Of a stretch of DNA of 64,000 nt, positions 11,858 to 23,485 are shown piece after piece. Origin of the DNA: Viola odorata (Eukaryota; Streptophyta; Magnoliopsida; Malpighiales; Violaceae); assembly GCA_963691705.1 (NCBI GenBank), contig OY829545.1:56398192-56462191 (forward strand), given 5' to 3'. The translations under genes and the position numbers were made by a program. The notes under the pieces are model-generated. The model saw only the letters and a list, made by a program, of their open reading frames with translations. It was not told where the DNA came from and did not search any database. Each line of letters begins with the position of its first letter. Positions within the stretch are counted from its first letter, which is position 1.

Positions 11858-12582
11858 CAGTAGAAACTCTATAAAATAATACACTTGGGACGATCAAAAT
11901 TTATTAATTAAAAGAGTTATTAATTAATCGATAAATTAATAATTATTAATTTATATATTAATTAATATTTTATTAATTTATAGTAAAATACTTAGTTTAC
12001 AAACACCTTTCAAGCTTCCACTTACTGTAATTATTGTATACAATGCATGTACTGTATATCAAATGAAGGGCCCAATTTGAAAGAAACCTTCAATCTCCCA
12101 CCTTATTATGCTTCTTGTGTTCAATGTATCACTTTATGGACATTAAAAATATTTTCTATATAAACAAGATCAAAATACTGTAGGTTAACACAAACAAATC
12201 ATACACACAACATGGCTTCCCATCTTAAAGGTGTGAAAAAAACAATTTCTTGTTGAGCTATGAGAAAACAACACCAGAAGTTCTTACCATGCTAAGGAAA
12301 ATTAGAGACGACATTTAAGGGGAAATTGATTTCAACAAAAAACAAAAGACAATTGAGTCATTTTTCAAGAAACCTTCATAAATCATTCATGTAATATCCT
12401 ATATATAAGGAATTATTAATTTATATTTTATATGGGGTTTAAAGAAATTATCAAAAATGTATTATCTTATAATTTTAGCGAATTATTAATTTAGCACCCT
12501 ATCCCCGAGTCGGGACCGGCCAAAAATATTATCTTAGAGAGTTTATTAAATAATCGAGTATTAATTTATCGAGTTTCTACTG
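11858..12582. mobile_element. pogo/Emigrant-type DNA transposon, internally deleted
   Basis: Perfect outer termini CAGTAGAAACTC and its complement, extending imperfectly through ataaa-taata, with a TA duplication on each side (11856-11857 and 12583-12584). Such termini and TA targets characterise the plant Emigrant/Lemi1 group of the pogo superfamily. The interior at about 12265-12380 reads, on the plus strand, EKTTPEVLTMLRKIRDDI, stop, then GEIDFNKKQKTIESFFKKP; I interpret this as the decayed C-terminus of a transposase. At 725 bp it is a non-autonomous remnant. Confidence 0.75.
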
Positions 12583-13288
12583 TATGTTACGATCATAGCT
12601 CAATAGAGCTCAATAGTAATTCTTGTTTTCTTTTTTTTTTTTCAAAATAAAAGGAGTTAGATTTCAAGTTTGAATCTCATGTAAATATATACCAAACACC
12701 AAACTAGTGTTTTTTCTACAATTGTCATCTTGCGTACGGTTATAAAAGGCTAAGAGAAAGAAGAGTAGATTGGAAAGAAAAAATTACCATATCTGGTTTT
12801 GCCAAGGACATCATTTCCTTTTTTACCTTATCTACTGCACAATTCGTTCACATAACCACGCAGTTATTATTACTCCATTGAAGAACACTAGGTTAAAACG
12901 CAACGGATTTCATTTCTACATTATTGAGTCAAGTGCAAAGAATATCTACTTCAAAACTTACAGTATATGCTCGGATAGCCACCCCTTTGGAGCCTGATCA
13001 TTACCCGAGCGAGATTAATCTTCTGCCATAAGGGCAAAGACATGGAGACCGTAAAAGGAAATACCCAAATGAAAATAACTACATTAGTAGCACTATTTGC
13101 AATTGGTCGTGGGAAAGACATCACCATGGTAACCAATCTCTGCTTCCCCTGTTTTTGCATTCCCTGAAAAAATGTTAAGATCGCAAGTCAAAACAAAGAA
13201 TTAGAAGACTAAACTTGATTTGATTGACGACTTGTAGAATGGAGAACATCACTTACAACATATATACTTATAAGACTGATTGAACGAA
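12583..13288 (-). other. 3' flank / probable 3' UTR of the EIL3-like gene
   Basis: Downstream of the EIL3-like stop codon. A run ending TTTTTTCAG near 13165 (minus strand) would fit a 3' UTR intron acceptor, but this is unproved. A sequence at about 12590-12690 has loose tRNA-like A- and B-box resemblance. The minus-strand ORF within 12951-13160 has no known domain. Confidence 0.35.
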
Positions 13289-15535
13289 CTATGCGCCTAG
13301 GTATGGGATAATATCATTATCATCAACCAAAAAGTCATCCATTGGAAGGCCTGGGCTGTCCATATTGTCAAATGGGAATCCATCCCATGGAAAGTGCTCA
13401 TTTGAAAATGCTCCTTTAACAAACTGATGTGTGTCTCCTCCAGTAATGGAATCGCCGGTCCCATTCACTGTTGTCCCATGGAGTTTGTAATGTCCCTGTC
13501 CGACCTCCATTGCCATTAAAGAAGGGTCTTCAACAGGACGGGAAAAGTACTCAACTGATGAATTATATGTACTATGATGATAATTAGCTCCAAAACACTG
13601 CCCCGAATTTTCTAATGGGGGACAAACCGTGGGCCTTTCATCCGCATTTGCACCTGCACCCTCAATTGAGTTGACATTGACAGGGGGCATTGCAGGAAAA
13701 TAGTTAAACTCAGATAGGTGTATAATAGTTTCACCATCAACAGATCTCCCTGGAAGCTGCAAAGCTGTAGTAGCATCATTTTCTTGCAGAGTGTCATGCA
13801 TCTGATCGTCAACTAGCTGTAAATCAATTTGATTTATATCAAACAAGGAATCTCTCTGCTCAGTGGATGACTGTGGTTTTAGTGGTGGCCCTGGCTGTTC
13901 ATCAGCATGGCTTGATATGACACGTGACCTCTTTCTCCTAGGTTGCTTTTTCCCCAGCTCATTACCCTGAGCAGGATGGTTAGTGTTTTTTTGAAGACTG
14001 CTCAGTGGCTCCACATTCACTGATTGATTTTTCCTCTTATCTTTAGATGAAGAGGAATCCACACCCTGATCACCTCCATCAACATCATAATCACTGTCGC
14101 TGCTGATGGCAGGTTGCTTCTTGTGGCCACAACCACCTTGAGGTGTTTCTGTTATGCTTGATGTGCCATTATCAGAGCTACGTTGCAGAAGGAAGGATTC
14201 CTCTCTACTTAATACCCCCAGCCAAATAGCACTTTCCTTTGCTGTCATCTTATCCTGTAAACATTTTGATTGTCGCACATGCCTTTTTATTTTTGCAATA
14301 CCAGGTGACATGTGCTTTATTACTGCTGTTAGTACCCCAACCTTCCACATTTTCTTCAAATCATGAGGTTTCTTGTAAGGTGGGCTCTCACCTTGAGGTA
14401 ACCCTAATTTTAACCACCAATCTTCATTGCCAGAAGGCCACCAAGGTGGTGGAACTCCCTTCTCCAACGGATACTTCCTTTGAGGGGGGTCACAGTGTTG
14501 CATCAACGAAGATAAGAGAGATCCCAGAGTTGCATCTTGGAGTTCTTGAAGACCACTTTGTGTATTTCCGTTCCTACTTTTATCGGCCTCAGTAATGGCC
14601 AAACACTCTGCTTCATACTTTGCTATAGCAGCTGGTCCATTCTTATCAAACTTCACCTTTTCCTTCCACCAAGCTCTTATGTTATCAGATGCACCACTTA
14701 CTGCCTTACCCTTCTCCGGAATGATTCCATACACAAATCCACGTGCGTTGCACACTTCCATTAGCTTCAGCATGTACTTGAGAATTCCATCTTGGGCTCT
14801 GGACATTTTCTTCCTCTGAGCCTGATCGGAGACTTGCTTTGGCTTCTGCATCTCCACAGCTTGTTTAGCAGCAAGCTTCTGTCTTTCTTTAATCCTTTTG
14901 AACTTAATACGATCCTTCCACATTCGCTTCTCCAGTTCATCTGATTCAATTTCTTCATCACTAACATCTTTCTCCTCAATATTGTCACACCTTAAGTCAT
15001 CTATTTCAATATCCGAACTGCCATTAAATGAGTCAGCAAACATCAGAAGCTGCCCCAGTTATTCAAATTACAGCAATCCAATCCATAAGACATGAAAAAG
15101 ATGCAACTGACCAAAAATTTAATCATATCACAATCGACCATGTATTCAAGCCCAAACAAAAGATAGCAAACTACAAAAGCTAACAGAATTAGCAAAGACG
15201 GGTCCAGCAAAAAAATTCAATACTCTCTAGGAACAAATTAGTAAGTATATTATCTACCATTCCTTCGAGAGGTCAATACAATTTCCTAAGCTGCATAATT
15301 CTCGAAACCTATTAAAACATCTAAAGCAACCAAACGGTGGTGAATTTACAACAAAATCAAACTGCCCAGAATTGTTATTCACCAATAAACCATTTGGCAA
15401 TGACATTTCTATCGAGAGAGGCCATTAAAATCAACAGAACTGAAACATTAAAGGGTGCGACGGCGAGATGATAAGAAATGAAAACAATAAGCGCTCTTAC
15501 CAGACATCAGCCCCAATCTCATCCAATTCACCCAT
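13289..15535 (-). CDS. EIL3: EIN3-like transcription factor, EIL3/SLIM1 type
   Basis: EIN3-like proteins are plant nuclear DNA-binding factors; the EIL3/SLIM1 branch controls the sulfur-limitation response, whereas EIN3/EIL1 act in ethylene signalling. Proposed exons are 15501-15535 and 13289-15017, giving 587 residues starting [19 protein letters not shown]. The long ORF alone would begin at an ATG at 15043 with MFADSFNG, sequence not seen in relatives. Splicing to the AG at 15019-15018 restores the conserved acidic N-terminus. The DNA-binding region spans roughly residues 30-290, with [23 protein letters not shown], the Pro-rich PPPWWPSG, and [15 protein letters not shown]. The Asp/Ser-rich second half and a tail ending IIPYLGA fit EIL3 rather than the longer EIN3. 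An alternative acceptor at 15050 would give a 13-codon ORF and then a stop, so intron choice could set output. Confidence 0.9.
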
Positions 15536-16192
15536 CTACGAGTAGTAGCTCGACTCAGTTCTGGACTTGGAATCAGAAATAATAAAAACTAAATGTAAGT
15601 CTTGAATCTGTTTGTTCATCGATGTTGTTGGTATGAGGAAGAACGCGAATAGACCCCACGAAGGGTTTATGGCTGACACTGATTTTGCTAAAGAAAAGCC
15701 AAAATGCAACGCACCAAAATTGCATTATAAAAATATAGGGACAAGTTCATTTTCACCCACAAGTTTTTTCCATTCCCTCAAATATGTTGTTAAACAAAAT
15801 TTCTTTGCAGTCTTGCCACTAATTTCTTTTTTCATTTTATTAACATTTTGCTCCTTAAATTTTTCTTTTTAATCTCATGGTTTAATATCAACTATTTTTA
15901 TTTCTACTATTTTATTACTTATAATCCATATAAATTACTCTTTTCTAATTATTTTATTTCTTAATTAAGTATTTTGTCCACATTTGCGAAAGTTTTGTAA
16001 AAAGTATCTAATAAATAAGAAAAAATTGTATGAATAGTAACTAATAAAATAGTTGAGACACAAATATATAGCTGATATTATAGCCTAAAGAAATATAAAA
16101 AATTAAAGACCAAATCTCTTGATGTGTTATAAATATTTTTATAAGCATGAGTGTTGGCTTAATTCACAAAGCTCGATATGTTGTAATTTCAA
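15536..16192. other. EIL3-like promoter side and AT-rich spacer
   Basis: Upstream region and 5' leader of the EIL3-like gene on the minus strand, then AT-rich spacer. The ORF at 15612-15872 lies in this promoter region and shows no domain. Confidence 0.35.
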
Positions 16193-16306
16193 TTTTGACA
16201 TAAAAGAAGTTTGGTGGAGTTAGGGTTAATCATTTTAAGTGTATGTCCATTTTGACATAAAAGGAGTTTGGTGGAGTTAGGATTAATCATTTTAAGTGTA
16301 TGTTCT
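16193..16306. repeat. 57-bp tandem duplication
   Basis: Two adjacent copies (16193-16249, 16250-16306) of a unit that begins ttttgacataaaag and contains tttggtggagttagg, differing at only a few bases. The end of the second copy and the 80 bases after it resemble 63745-63830 (gttaatcatt..tgtatgtt..tagtgga), so the unit may be the end of a dispersed repeat. Confidence 0.85.
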
Positions 16307-16959
16307 CTTTTTATTATAGTGGATTTTTCTTGTTATTTTGTACGCCACTTGCTGAACTACGTTAAAAATGTGTATTTTTTATTTATTCGTTTATCTGTGA
16401 TTGATTGCGTATTGTTAAAAAAATTGATATTAGGTGCACGTTTGAAAACAGAAAAACTTCAATGACATATATTTGCGAGAGAGTAAATTTTGATGGCCAA
16501 ATTGAAGTTGCCGTCAAAATAAAAGATTCAACAAAATTCAAAACCATGACCATGCAACGCCTAATAAAATCAAATGAAATTCACCGTTATCTTGTGGCAT
16601 GCTTTACACACAAAAAAGGCACTATTTTATATAAGAGTGTGTACATGAGTTGGTAAGAAACTTTTTTAAAGAGTTTGAATTTAAATTTTAAGAATATAAC
16701 TATTTTAAAACCACTGAGAGGGTCTATTATCCTAAAAAGGCTTACAGAATTTAAATTTGGATAAGTGAGCCATAATCTATAAAAAAAAATTAAAGTTCCT
16801 AAAATATTAGGGTCTCAAAATATTATTAGTTTTTAACGTTTGAGACCTCAAACTTTAAGTAAATTTTTTTTACATTTTTCAGAATTTAGTCTCTACCGTT
16901 AAAATTTCCATCCAAAATCCTAATGAAGCATTAAAAAGTATTTTTTATATTAAAGTATT

Positions 16960-17420
16960 ATTAAAAAATATAAAAATATAATTAAATTCAAAAAATTATA
17001 ACAAAATGCCGAAAAATGGAGTTTGATTTTCTTATGATAATATTTATTTATAATTAAAAAACTAATAAAAAAAGAGTAAGAAATTATAAAAAAAATAAAA
17101 AATAGAAGAAAGTAAAAATATTAGATAAACAATACAAAAAACTTACATAAAAATATATAACGAATTAGTTTTGTAGACTGAATGAATTAGTTAGCTACTT
17201 TTAGAGTTTTTTTGTATATATTTTTATGTAATTTTTTTATTTTTAATTAATATTTTTGTTTTCTCCTACTTTTTTGATTTTTTTATAATTTCTTACTTTA
17301 TGCTTTTATTATGTTTAATTAAAAAATATTATCATAAGAAAATAAATATCCATTTTTCTGCATTTATTTATAATTTTTTAATTTTTATAATAATTTTTAT
17401 AATTTTTAAATATTTTTATA
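16960..17420. repeat. Long AT-rich inverted repeat (MITE-like)
   Basis: The left arm contains gaaaaatgg, then attttcttatgataatattt, then taagaaattataaaaaaa and acttacataaaaatatat. All recur in the same order on the opposite strand in the right arm (for example aaatattatcataagaaaat at about 17323). The centre lies near 17190. The transcript could fold into a hairpin with arms of about 180 bases. Exact termini and target duplication are not clear. Confidence 0.6.
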
Positions 17421-17468
17421 ATAAATATTTTTCTGAATTAGTTGGCTAATTTTTTATTTTTTATAATA

Positions 17469-17594
17469 AATATTTCAGTTTTCAAATAAGATATATATGT
17501 TTTGTTTATATATTTATTATATATAAATTTAGTTATGTTTTGTTCATATATTTATTATATACGGAGTATATCTTATTTGAAAACTGAAATATTA
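17469..17594. repeat. Short inverted repeat, about 27-bp arms
   Basis: aatatttcagttttcaaata at the left is matched by its complement tatttgaaaactgaaatatt at the right, with an AT-rich spacer of about 70 bases containing a partial internal duplication. It is probably a small hairpin element. Confidence 0.7.
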
Positions 17595-18249
17595 ATAATT
17601 TTATAATAAAATTAAAATATTTAACAACATAATAATTAATAATTTAAAACAACCTCGGGTCGAGAGATACAAAAGTTGAAAAATGTTTGTGCTGGTGTAG
17701 TTTCTCGTACGAAAGGAAGCAGGGGACGGCGTGAAATTAATATGAGCGTGGACGGCGTTAGGGTGAGGGATGAAAAAAGTCATTTCATTGACTCGGAGTA
17801 CTAAAAATAGTTTTAAAAAAACAGTCAATCAATTAGACTGCAGGGACTTTTTTTTTAATTTATCCCTACCTTTTTCTCAAATTTCCAGATTTAGACTACT
17901 TACTGTATTCTCTAAAGGATACATTTGTTTGTTTAATTACCAAAACATCTTTTGTTTGTTTAGCAGTGGTGGGCAGGTGTTGTATTTAATTTACTAATTG
18001 TATTTTTGTTTGTATTTTGAGTTGATGTAAAAAAAAAAGTCTGACTTCGTATTAATGATGTCATAATTATAAAAACATATACTTTTAAAATAATTAAAAT
18101 ATCATCCAATAATTAAAACTCTCATTTATATACACAAACATTCTTTATCGTAAATAAACCCTTGTATTTTATTTTTATTTTTTGTCACTACGAGACAAAA
18201 AAATTATAGTTCAGCTTGTAAGTATGATTTTTTTAGAAAAAAAGACATT

Positions 18250-18678
18250 ATAGCACTCAAATTATCTATTTGAAAACGTTTTTACCACCCAATTATTTAT
18301 ATTATTAGATTTGCCACTTAATTATTGCACCATTAACCAAATTTATCACCGTCATTAAAGATTTTGGTCAAATCTATTACCGAATATTTTATTTTGTTAA
18401 ACAGTGTTAGTTGCACCCGTCGGTTGTCTCAATTGGTAAAAAAAATTAGCGGGTATTTAATATAAACAACACCGATTGGTAAAAAGAATTGGCTTAATAA
18501 GTGGTGATTTTGAGAAAAAATAAGCCAAGTGACTAGTGTTAGGCCAAACAAACACTGTTTGGTAATTAACAAAACATCAGTGGTAAATTTGTCCAGAATT
18601 CTTAATGGTGGTGGCAAGTTTGGTAATATATATAATTGGGTTACAAAAATATCTCTAAAGTGATAGTTTGGGTGACAG
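18250..18678. mobile_element. MITE with long terminal inverted repeats, possibly Mutator-like
   Basis: About 100 bases at the left (gcactcaaattatc .. ttaccacccaattatttata .. gccactt) recur in inverted, diverged form at the right (ataattgggttacaaaaata .. gatagtttgggtgac). Long TIRs with no ORF suggest a Mutator-type MITE. I could not settle the target duplication. Confidence 0.5.
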
Positions 18679-19531
18679 AAACATTTTTTATAAAGTGAAT
18701 TACGAGTTCAATCTTTAATAAAAGAAAAAATAAAATTAATAACTAGATATTCTCTAAACTTTAACATGATTATATAAAAAAAATATTAGAGGGTCAAATT
18801 TGATGAACTACTGGAAAATAAATTTTCTAGGGACTATTATGAAGAAAACAAAAAATTGGGGGGGCCATGGATGCTCCGGCCGCCCTCGCTTATTATTGCT
18901 TACGTGGAAACAGTTAGATATCGGTGTCAGCTCGCGCAGAACCTCTTTGAAATGCGTGTCATTCGTTGTCTCCTCTCAGTGCTCTCACTCTCATCTAGCC
19001 GTTACACCGCGACCAATCACCATAGACGCCACGACCAGAAGCTGCTCTATTGCTTGTGGTTGAACGGAGCTAGGGTTTTGCTAACAGGCAACGTTTGAAA
19101 TGGTGGAGAGAAGAAGAAGGAAGCCTCTCGTCCTTTCTTCCACCAAAGCCCTCCTCAATTATGTACTCCCTAGCTCAGTCTCAAATGATGAGTCGTTACG
19201 TTTCAAGCTACAAGCAAGAATTCTTCGGTTTGCGAAGGAGAAGGTCAAAATTTCAGATTCAAAACTAATTTCTATTGACGACTCTGCACTCGTTGGTGTT
19301 TCAACTTTTGTTCTAAAAAAACTATCCATCACTTATGGCTCCCTAGTAATTTGCTTCCTAACTAAAATTGATTTATCTATAAGAATAACTGTTGGGAAAA
19401 ATCTCCCACTTATGATTGAATATAAAAATAAAGCAAATACACGACACCAAGAATTTACGTGAAAAACTTCAAACGAGGAAAAACTACGGGACAGATATGA
19501 GAATTTTACTAATATAGAAAATGAGTACAAT

Positions 19532-20899
19532 TGATATGATGTATTTTGTGCACATTTTCTCTTCCTTTCCTAGCCCTTTTTGGATCTTGATGCTACTGAT
19601 TAGTCTCTATTTCTTTACTTATTGTAGATTCAGGCTTTAGGAGAGGAAATTCCAGAAAGATGCATTATTTACTAGATTTTGGATTGTTTCGAGCGTCTAG
19701 GCCTAGCTGCTCATCGCTCGCAGGCCAGCTGCAGAAAATGGAAAGTGCGGAAAAGGAAATTTAATAAATCCGACTAATTCTCCGACTTCCCTTCCGTGTT
19801 CCCAGCTCAGCAAAGGCATAATTAAGGAAAACCTAATTCTATTAGACTTAGGACTTTTATTTTATTTAATATATATATATATATATTAAAATAATTAGGG
19901 TTTTAAAGGGAGGCTTTTCTCTTCCGCCCTCTTTCTCTCTTCTTCTTCTTCAGCCTCTCTCTTCTTCCAGCAGCTTTGTAATAAACCGGAACTTTGCTCC
20001 GGCCGGTAATATTCAGAAGTTTTTCCCATTCTCTTCTTCTTTAATTATGCACTTTATTTATTTTATTTATTTTACTTTTTATGAGTAGCTAAATACCTTA
20101 TTCTTGGTAGGAATCATCAAAGGTTGCTTAGGAAAGCCATGAGGTCGAATTGAAATTAATATACCACTGATTTGTATTTATTTATTTAACATATTCTTGT
20201 CAAATCTACTAGGGTTGTTTCTAGTCTGGCCAACTAGCTGCTAGACCTAGGCGATTAAAGCCATCTCTGATGTTATAACTAACGCGAAGCTGCAAGGTAA
20301 AGTAGACAACCAGTTTGGAAGTAATCGGGTTCCTGGTCTCATTCAGCTAGGTTAAACGAGTAATTAGGGTAGTACCTCGAGCGTACTGAGTGTCTCGCCC
20401 TAGACGTGTCTTACCTCCTCTTCATGGGCATCCGAGTATTGTCTCCATAAGCGTACCTTGGAGGACGGCGGACTGTCAAGGCTACCCCATAAGCGTACCT
20501 TGGGGTAACTTCTCTTACGAAGGTAAGCAGGGGACCTAAGCGTACCTGGTCCCCATAGCACATCTACCAGCCACGGGTAGAAGAGCCTTGCACCAATGAC
20601 CGACCAACCATAAATGCAACCGAAGATGGATTACTACTGAGGACTCTCTCTCTATTGATTTCTTACTTGCTTTATTACTGTTTGTTATTACTTTCTTAGT
20701 TTACATTAGATTAATCAACACTCTCAAACCCCCCCCCCCCAATTTGTTACTGTTTCGGTCTGTTTGCCCTAGTCACATACGAAAGTCAGCGTCTACCCTT
20801 AGTCCCTGTGTTCGACCCTGCTGCCACTATACACAATTTATTGTGTACTTGATAGCAAGTTTTTATTATTATATTTGAACGTGCCTCGACAACACATCA
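19532..20899 (+). repeat. 5' LTR of Athila-type element 1
   Basis: Starts TGATATGATGTATTTTGTGC and ends CGACAACACATCA. It contains an (AT)n run near 19870 and a C-run near 20730. Confidence 0.9.
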
Positions 20900-20902
20900 A
20901 AA

Positions 20903-20921
20903 TGGCGCTGTTGCCGGGGAC
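20903..20921 (+). other. Primer binding site of Athila-type element 1
   Basis: TGGCGCTGTTGCCGGGGAC three bases after the LTR; complementary to the 3' end of plant tRNA-Asp, as used by Athila elements, with one mismatch relative to element 2. Confidence 0.85.
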
Positions 20922-21166
20922 TAACGGTACTGATTTCTTTCTTTTGTTTGTGTGAGCAGGATATCTAGACCTAGACACTGAAAACATCAACCCCCCTGTG
21001 GACGGAGAGCAGACCTAAAAGATAGGCCTGGAGACCATCCACTGACACCGGAGAAGTCTCTGCCCTAGTCCTTGAAAGAATCCTCTCTGCCCTAGACAAT
21101 CTCGACCTTCCTTCCGCGTCAAGACCTAGACGCTGAAAACATCACCACCACCCCGAATTCCCCAAC

Positions 21167-23485
21167 ATGGCCAATGTCGAAGACGTTCGTGCTGCTTCTA
21201 TGGAAAAACAGCTCGCCACCATCACTAGTATGATTCAGATTTTAGCCACAAGACAACCTATCCAGGGCAAGACGCACGGATTTCACAACTTTTCTAACCA
21301 TCCGACCGACGCATGCCCCTAGATTCCTAATGAATTCCAAGTTAATACGGTTGGTAATTACAACGGAGCTTCATGGCAGTTTGATCCTTATACCAACAAC
21401 TATGACCAGGGTTGGCACCATCCTAACCAAAGTTGGTACAACAATCTGCAACCGTCTTGGCCTAGTCAGTCACCACAGCAGTACGAGTACCCAAACAGGA
21501 GTAGTACCCTAGTCAGTCACCGCTCAACCTTCAGAACTTTCAACATCAAGTGCCTCAAGAACCAGTGCCTCCAGCACCACTGTCCGATGAGGTAACAAAT
21601 TTTATGCTTGATATACAAAAATAATTGAGTGTTTTGACTGCAGAGATGAAGGAGATACATAACCAAAGATGCCTACCATCTCAACCAGAACTCAACCCGC
21701 AACATGTTGTCTGTGCCATGACACTTCGCAGCGGTACAAAAATACCATCCCGTGAGTTGCATGCCCTAGACGCTGAGTTACCTGAACCCGTGCCCGAACC
21801 AAAAGAAGCCAAGGCAGACGTAGAGAGGGAGAAGTGTGTCCACCATGCTAGAAGACACAGCTCCCTATGAAAGGTTGAGAAAAACCCAGAATTCAGTGAA
21901 GATTTCATCATCCAAGTGCTTGAGCCTCCCTTTCCTCAACGATTGGTCAAATCTAAAAAGGATGGGGAGGATCGTGAAATTTTTGACATGTTTAGTAAAG
22001 TCCAAGTCAATATTCCTTTGCTGCAGGCTGTTAAAAACGTTCCTCACTATGCTAAATTTTTGAAAAATTGGTGTGCTAACAAATGTAACATGGCAGGTGT
22101 GAAAAAGATTAGCGTAGGTGGGAACGCCTCGGCCGCCATCCAACGAAAGCTTCCACCCAAGTGCAAGGACAAAGGTATGTTCTCCCTCCCATGTAAAATC
22201 AGTACTACTGACATTGGTCGAGCTATGTGCGATTCTGGTGCAGGTATCAACGTCTTGCCCTTGACGATATACAACAGTCTAGGCCTTGGACCCCTTAAGA
22301 ACACCCGAGTTACTATACAACTAGCTGACAAATCCGTCATCCAGCCCGAGGGGGTTATTGAAGATGTCTTGGTCCAAGTTGGAGATTTCATCTACCCAGC
22401 CGACTTCTACGTGATTGATATGGAGGATGGGCATTCTGCCAAGGCCTCCGATATGTTGCTCGGACGACCCTTTCTCCGGACCGCAAGATCCAAGATTGAT
22501 GTCCACGATGCCTCCATTACAATTGAATTTGACGGCGAAACTATCAAGTTCAATATGCTTGACGATATGAGACACCCCACCGAGTTTTCTAGCGTAAACT
22601 TTGTTGATATTATTGCCCCTGTTGTTACTAATGTTTCTGAATTTACTACTGATGATTCTCTACAACTTGCCTTAGACAGGAGTATCCCGCCTGAAGCACT
22701 GGACACCTTGGCCTTGACGCTTGCAACCTCACCTGAATTGCCTGAAGTCGTCGCTGCTTTGGAAGAGCATTCTGTTATCCCTTCTCCTCATGTTATTTCT
22801 CCTCTTCCCGCTGATCACATTAAACGCCCCTCTTTTGCAGGACTCAAAGTCGGAGTTGAAGAGCTTGCCCTCGCACCTCAAGTACGCCTACCTTAGCGAG
22901 CATGATACACTCCCAGTGATCATCTCTAGCGAGCTCAATCCTGCTGCGGAGCGCGAACTGGTGTTCACACTCAAAGGATACCGTGAGGCCCTTGGGTGGA
23001 CGGAAGTCGACGTCAAGACACTCTCACCAGCCCTAGGTGCTCCTCAACTAGCCCCGGCAACCTTCGTACCCACTTTTTTCATCCCCGAAACCATGGCAGT
23101 AACTCCAGTCGTCACCACAACTACTCCCATCGCCACCATGGCCTCTGCCGCAACCAGCAAGGGCATGACGCCCAATGCTCACCTAACTCCGTGGACTGCC
23201 AAAGACACGGCCAAGATAGTAGCTCATCACGATAAGTTGCTCTCTCCTAAGACCTTTAATTATGGACAGAAAGTTTTCCTTTACAATTCTCGTCTTAGGC
23301 TCTTTTCCAGAAAATTGCAGTCTCGGTGGACCTGCCCTTACTTTGTCACGCAGGTGTATGATCTTGGTATAGTTGCAATTCAGAGTATGGACACGGGCCT
23401 CATTTTTCAAGTACATGACCATATATTGGAGTTGTTCCACGAGGGTTTCCATCCTCTCATGGCGGAGCCCCCGGATCCAGAATGA
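21167..23485 (+). pseudogene. Gag-tail/protease/integrase-tail remnant of Athila-type element 1
   Basis: Gag-like sequence starts MANVEDVRAASMEKQ and is Gln/Tyr/Pro-rich, with stops and shifts. The retroviral-type aspartic protease lies in 21916-22896, with the active site CDSGAGINVLPL and the following LLGRPFLRTAR. After a frameshift near 22840, 22721-23485 carries the few residues that normally precede reverse transcriptase (LKYAYLSEHDTLPVII), then a Thr/Ala/Pro-rich linker, then the integrase C-terminal strand motif GQKVFLYNSRLRLF. The catalytic reverse transcriptase, RNase H and integrase core are absent, not merely mutated. Confidence 0.85.

Noticed and set aside
12590..12690. Possible SINE (atagctcaatag .. 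agtttgaatctc)
   Set aside because: Box matches are loose, the spacing contains a long T-run, and no flanking direct repeat was found.
13612..14819. Several ORFs of 66-118 residues overlapping the EIL3-like gene on both strands
   Set aside because: Shadows of the conserved 587-residue coding frame.
19100..19462. 120-residue ORF starting at the PEX6 start codon
   Set aside because: Residues after about 82 are read from intron 1 and the Copia LTR. Only the first 82 residues are PEX6 exon 1.
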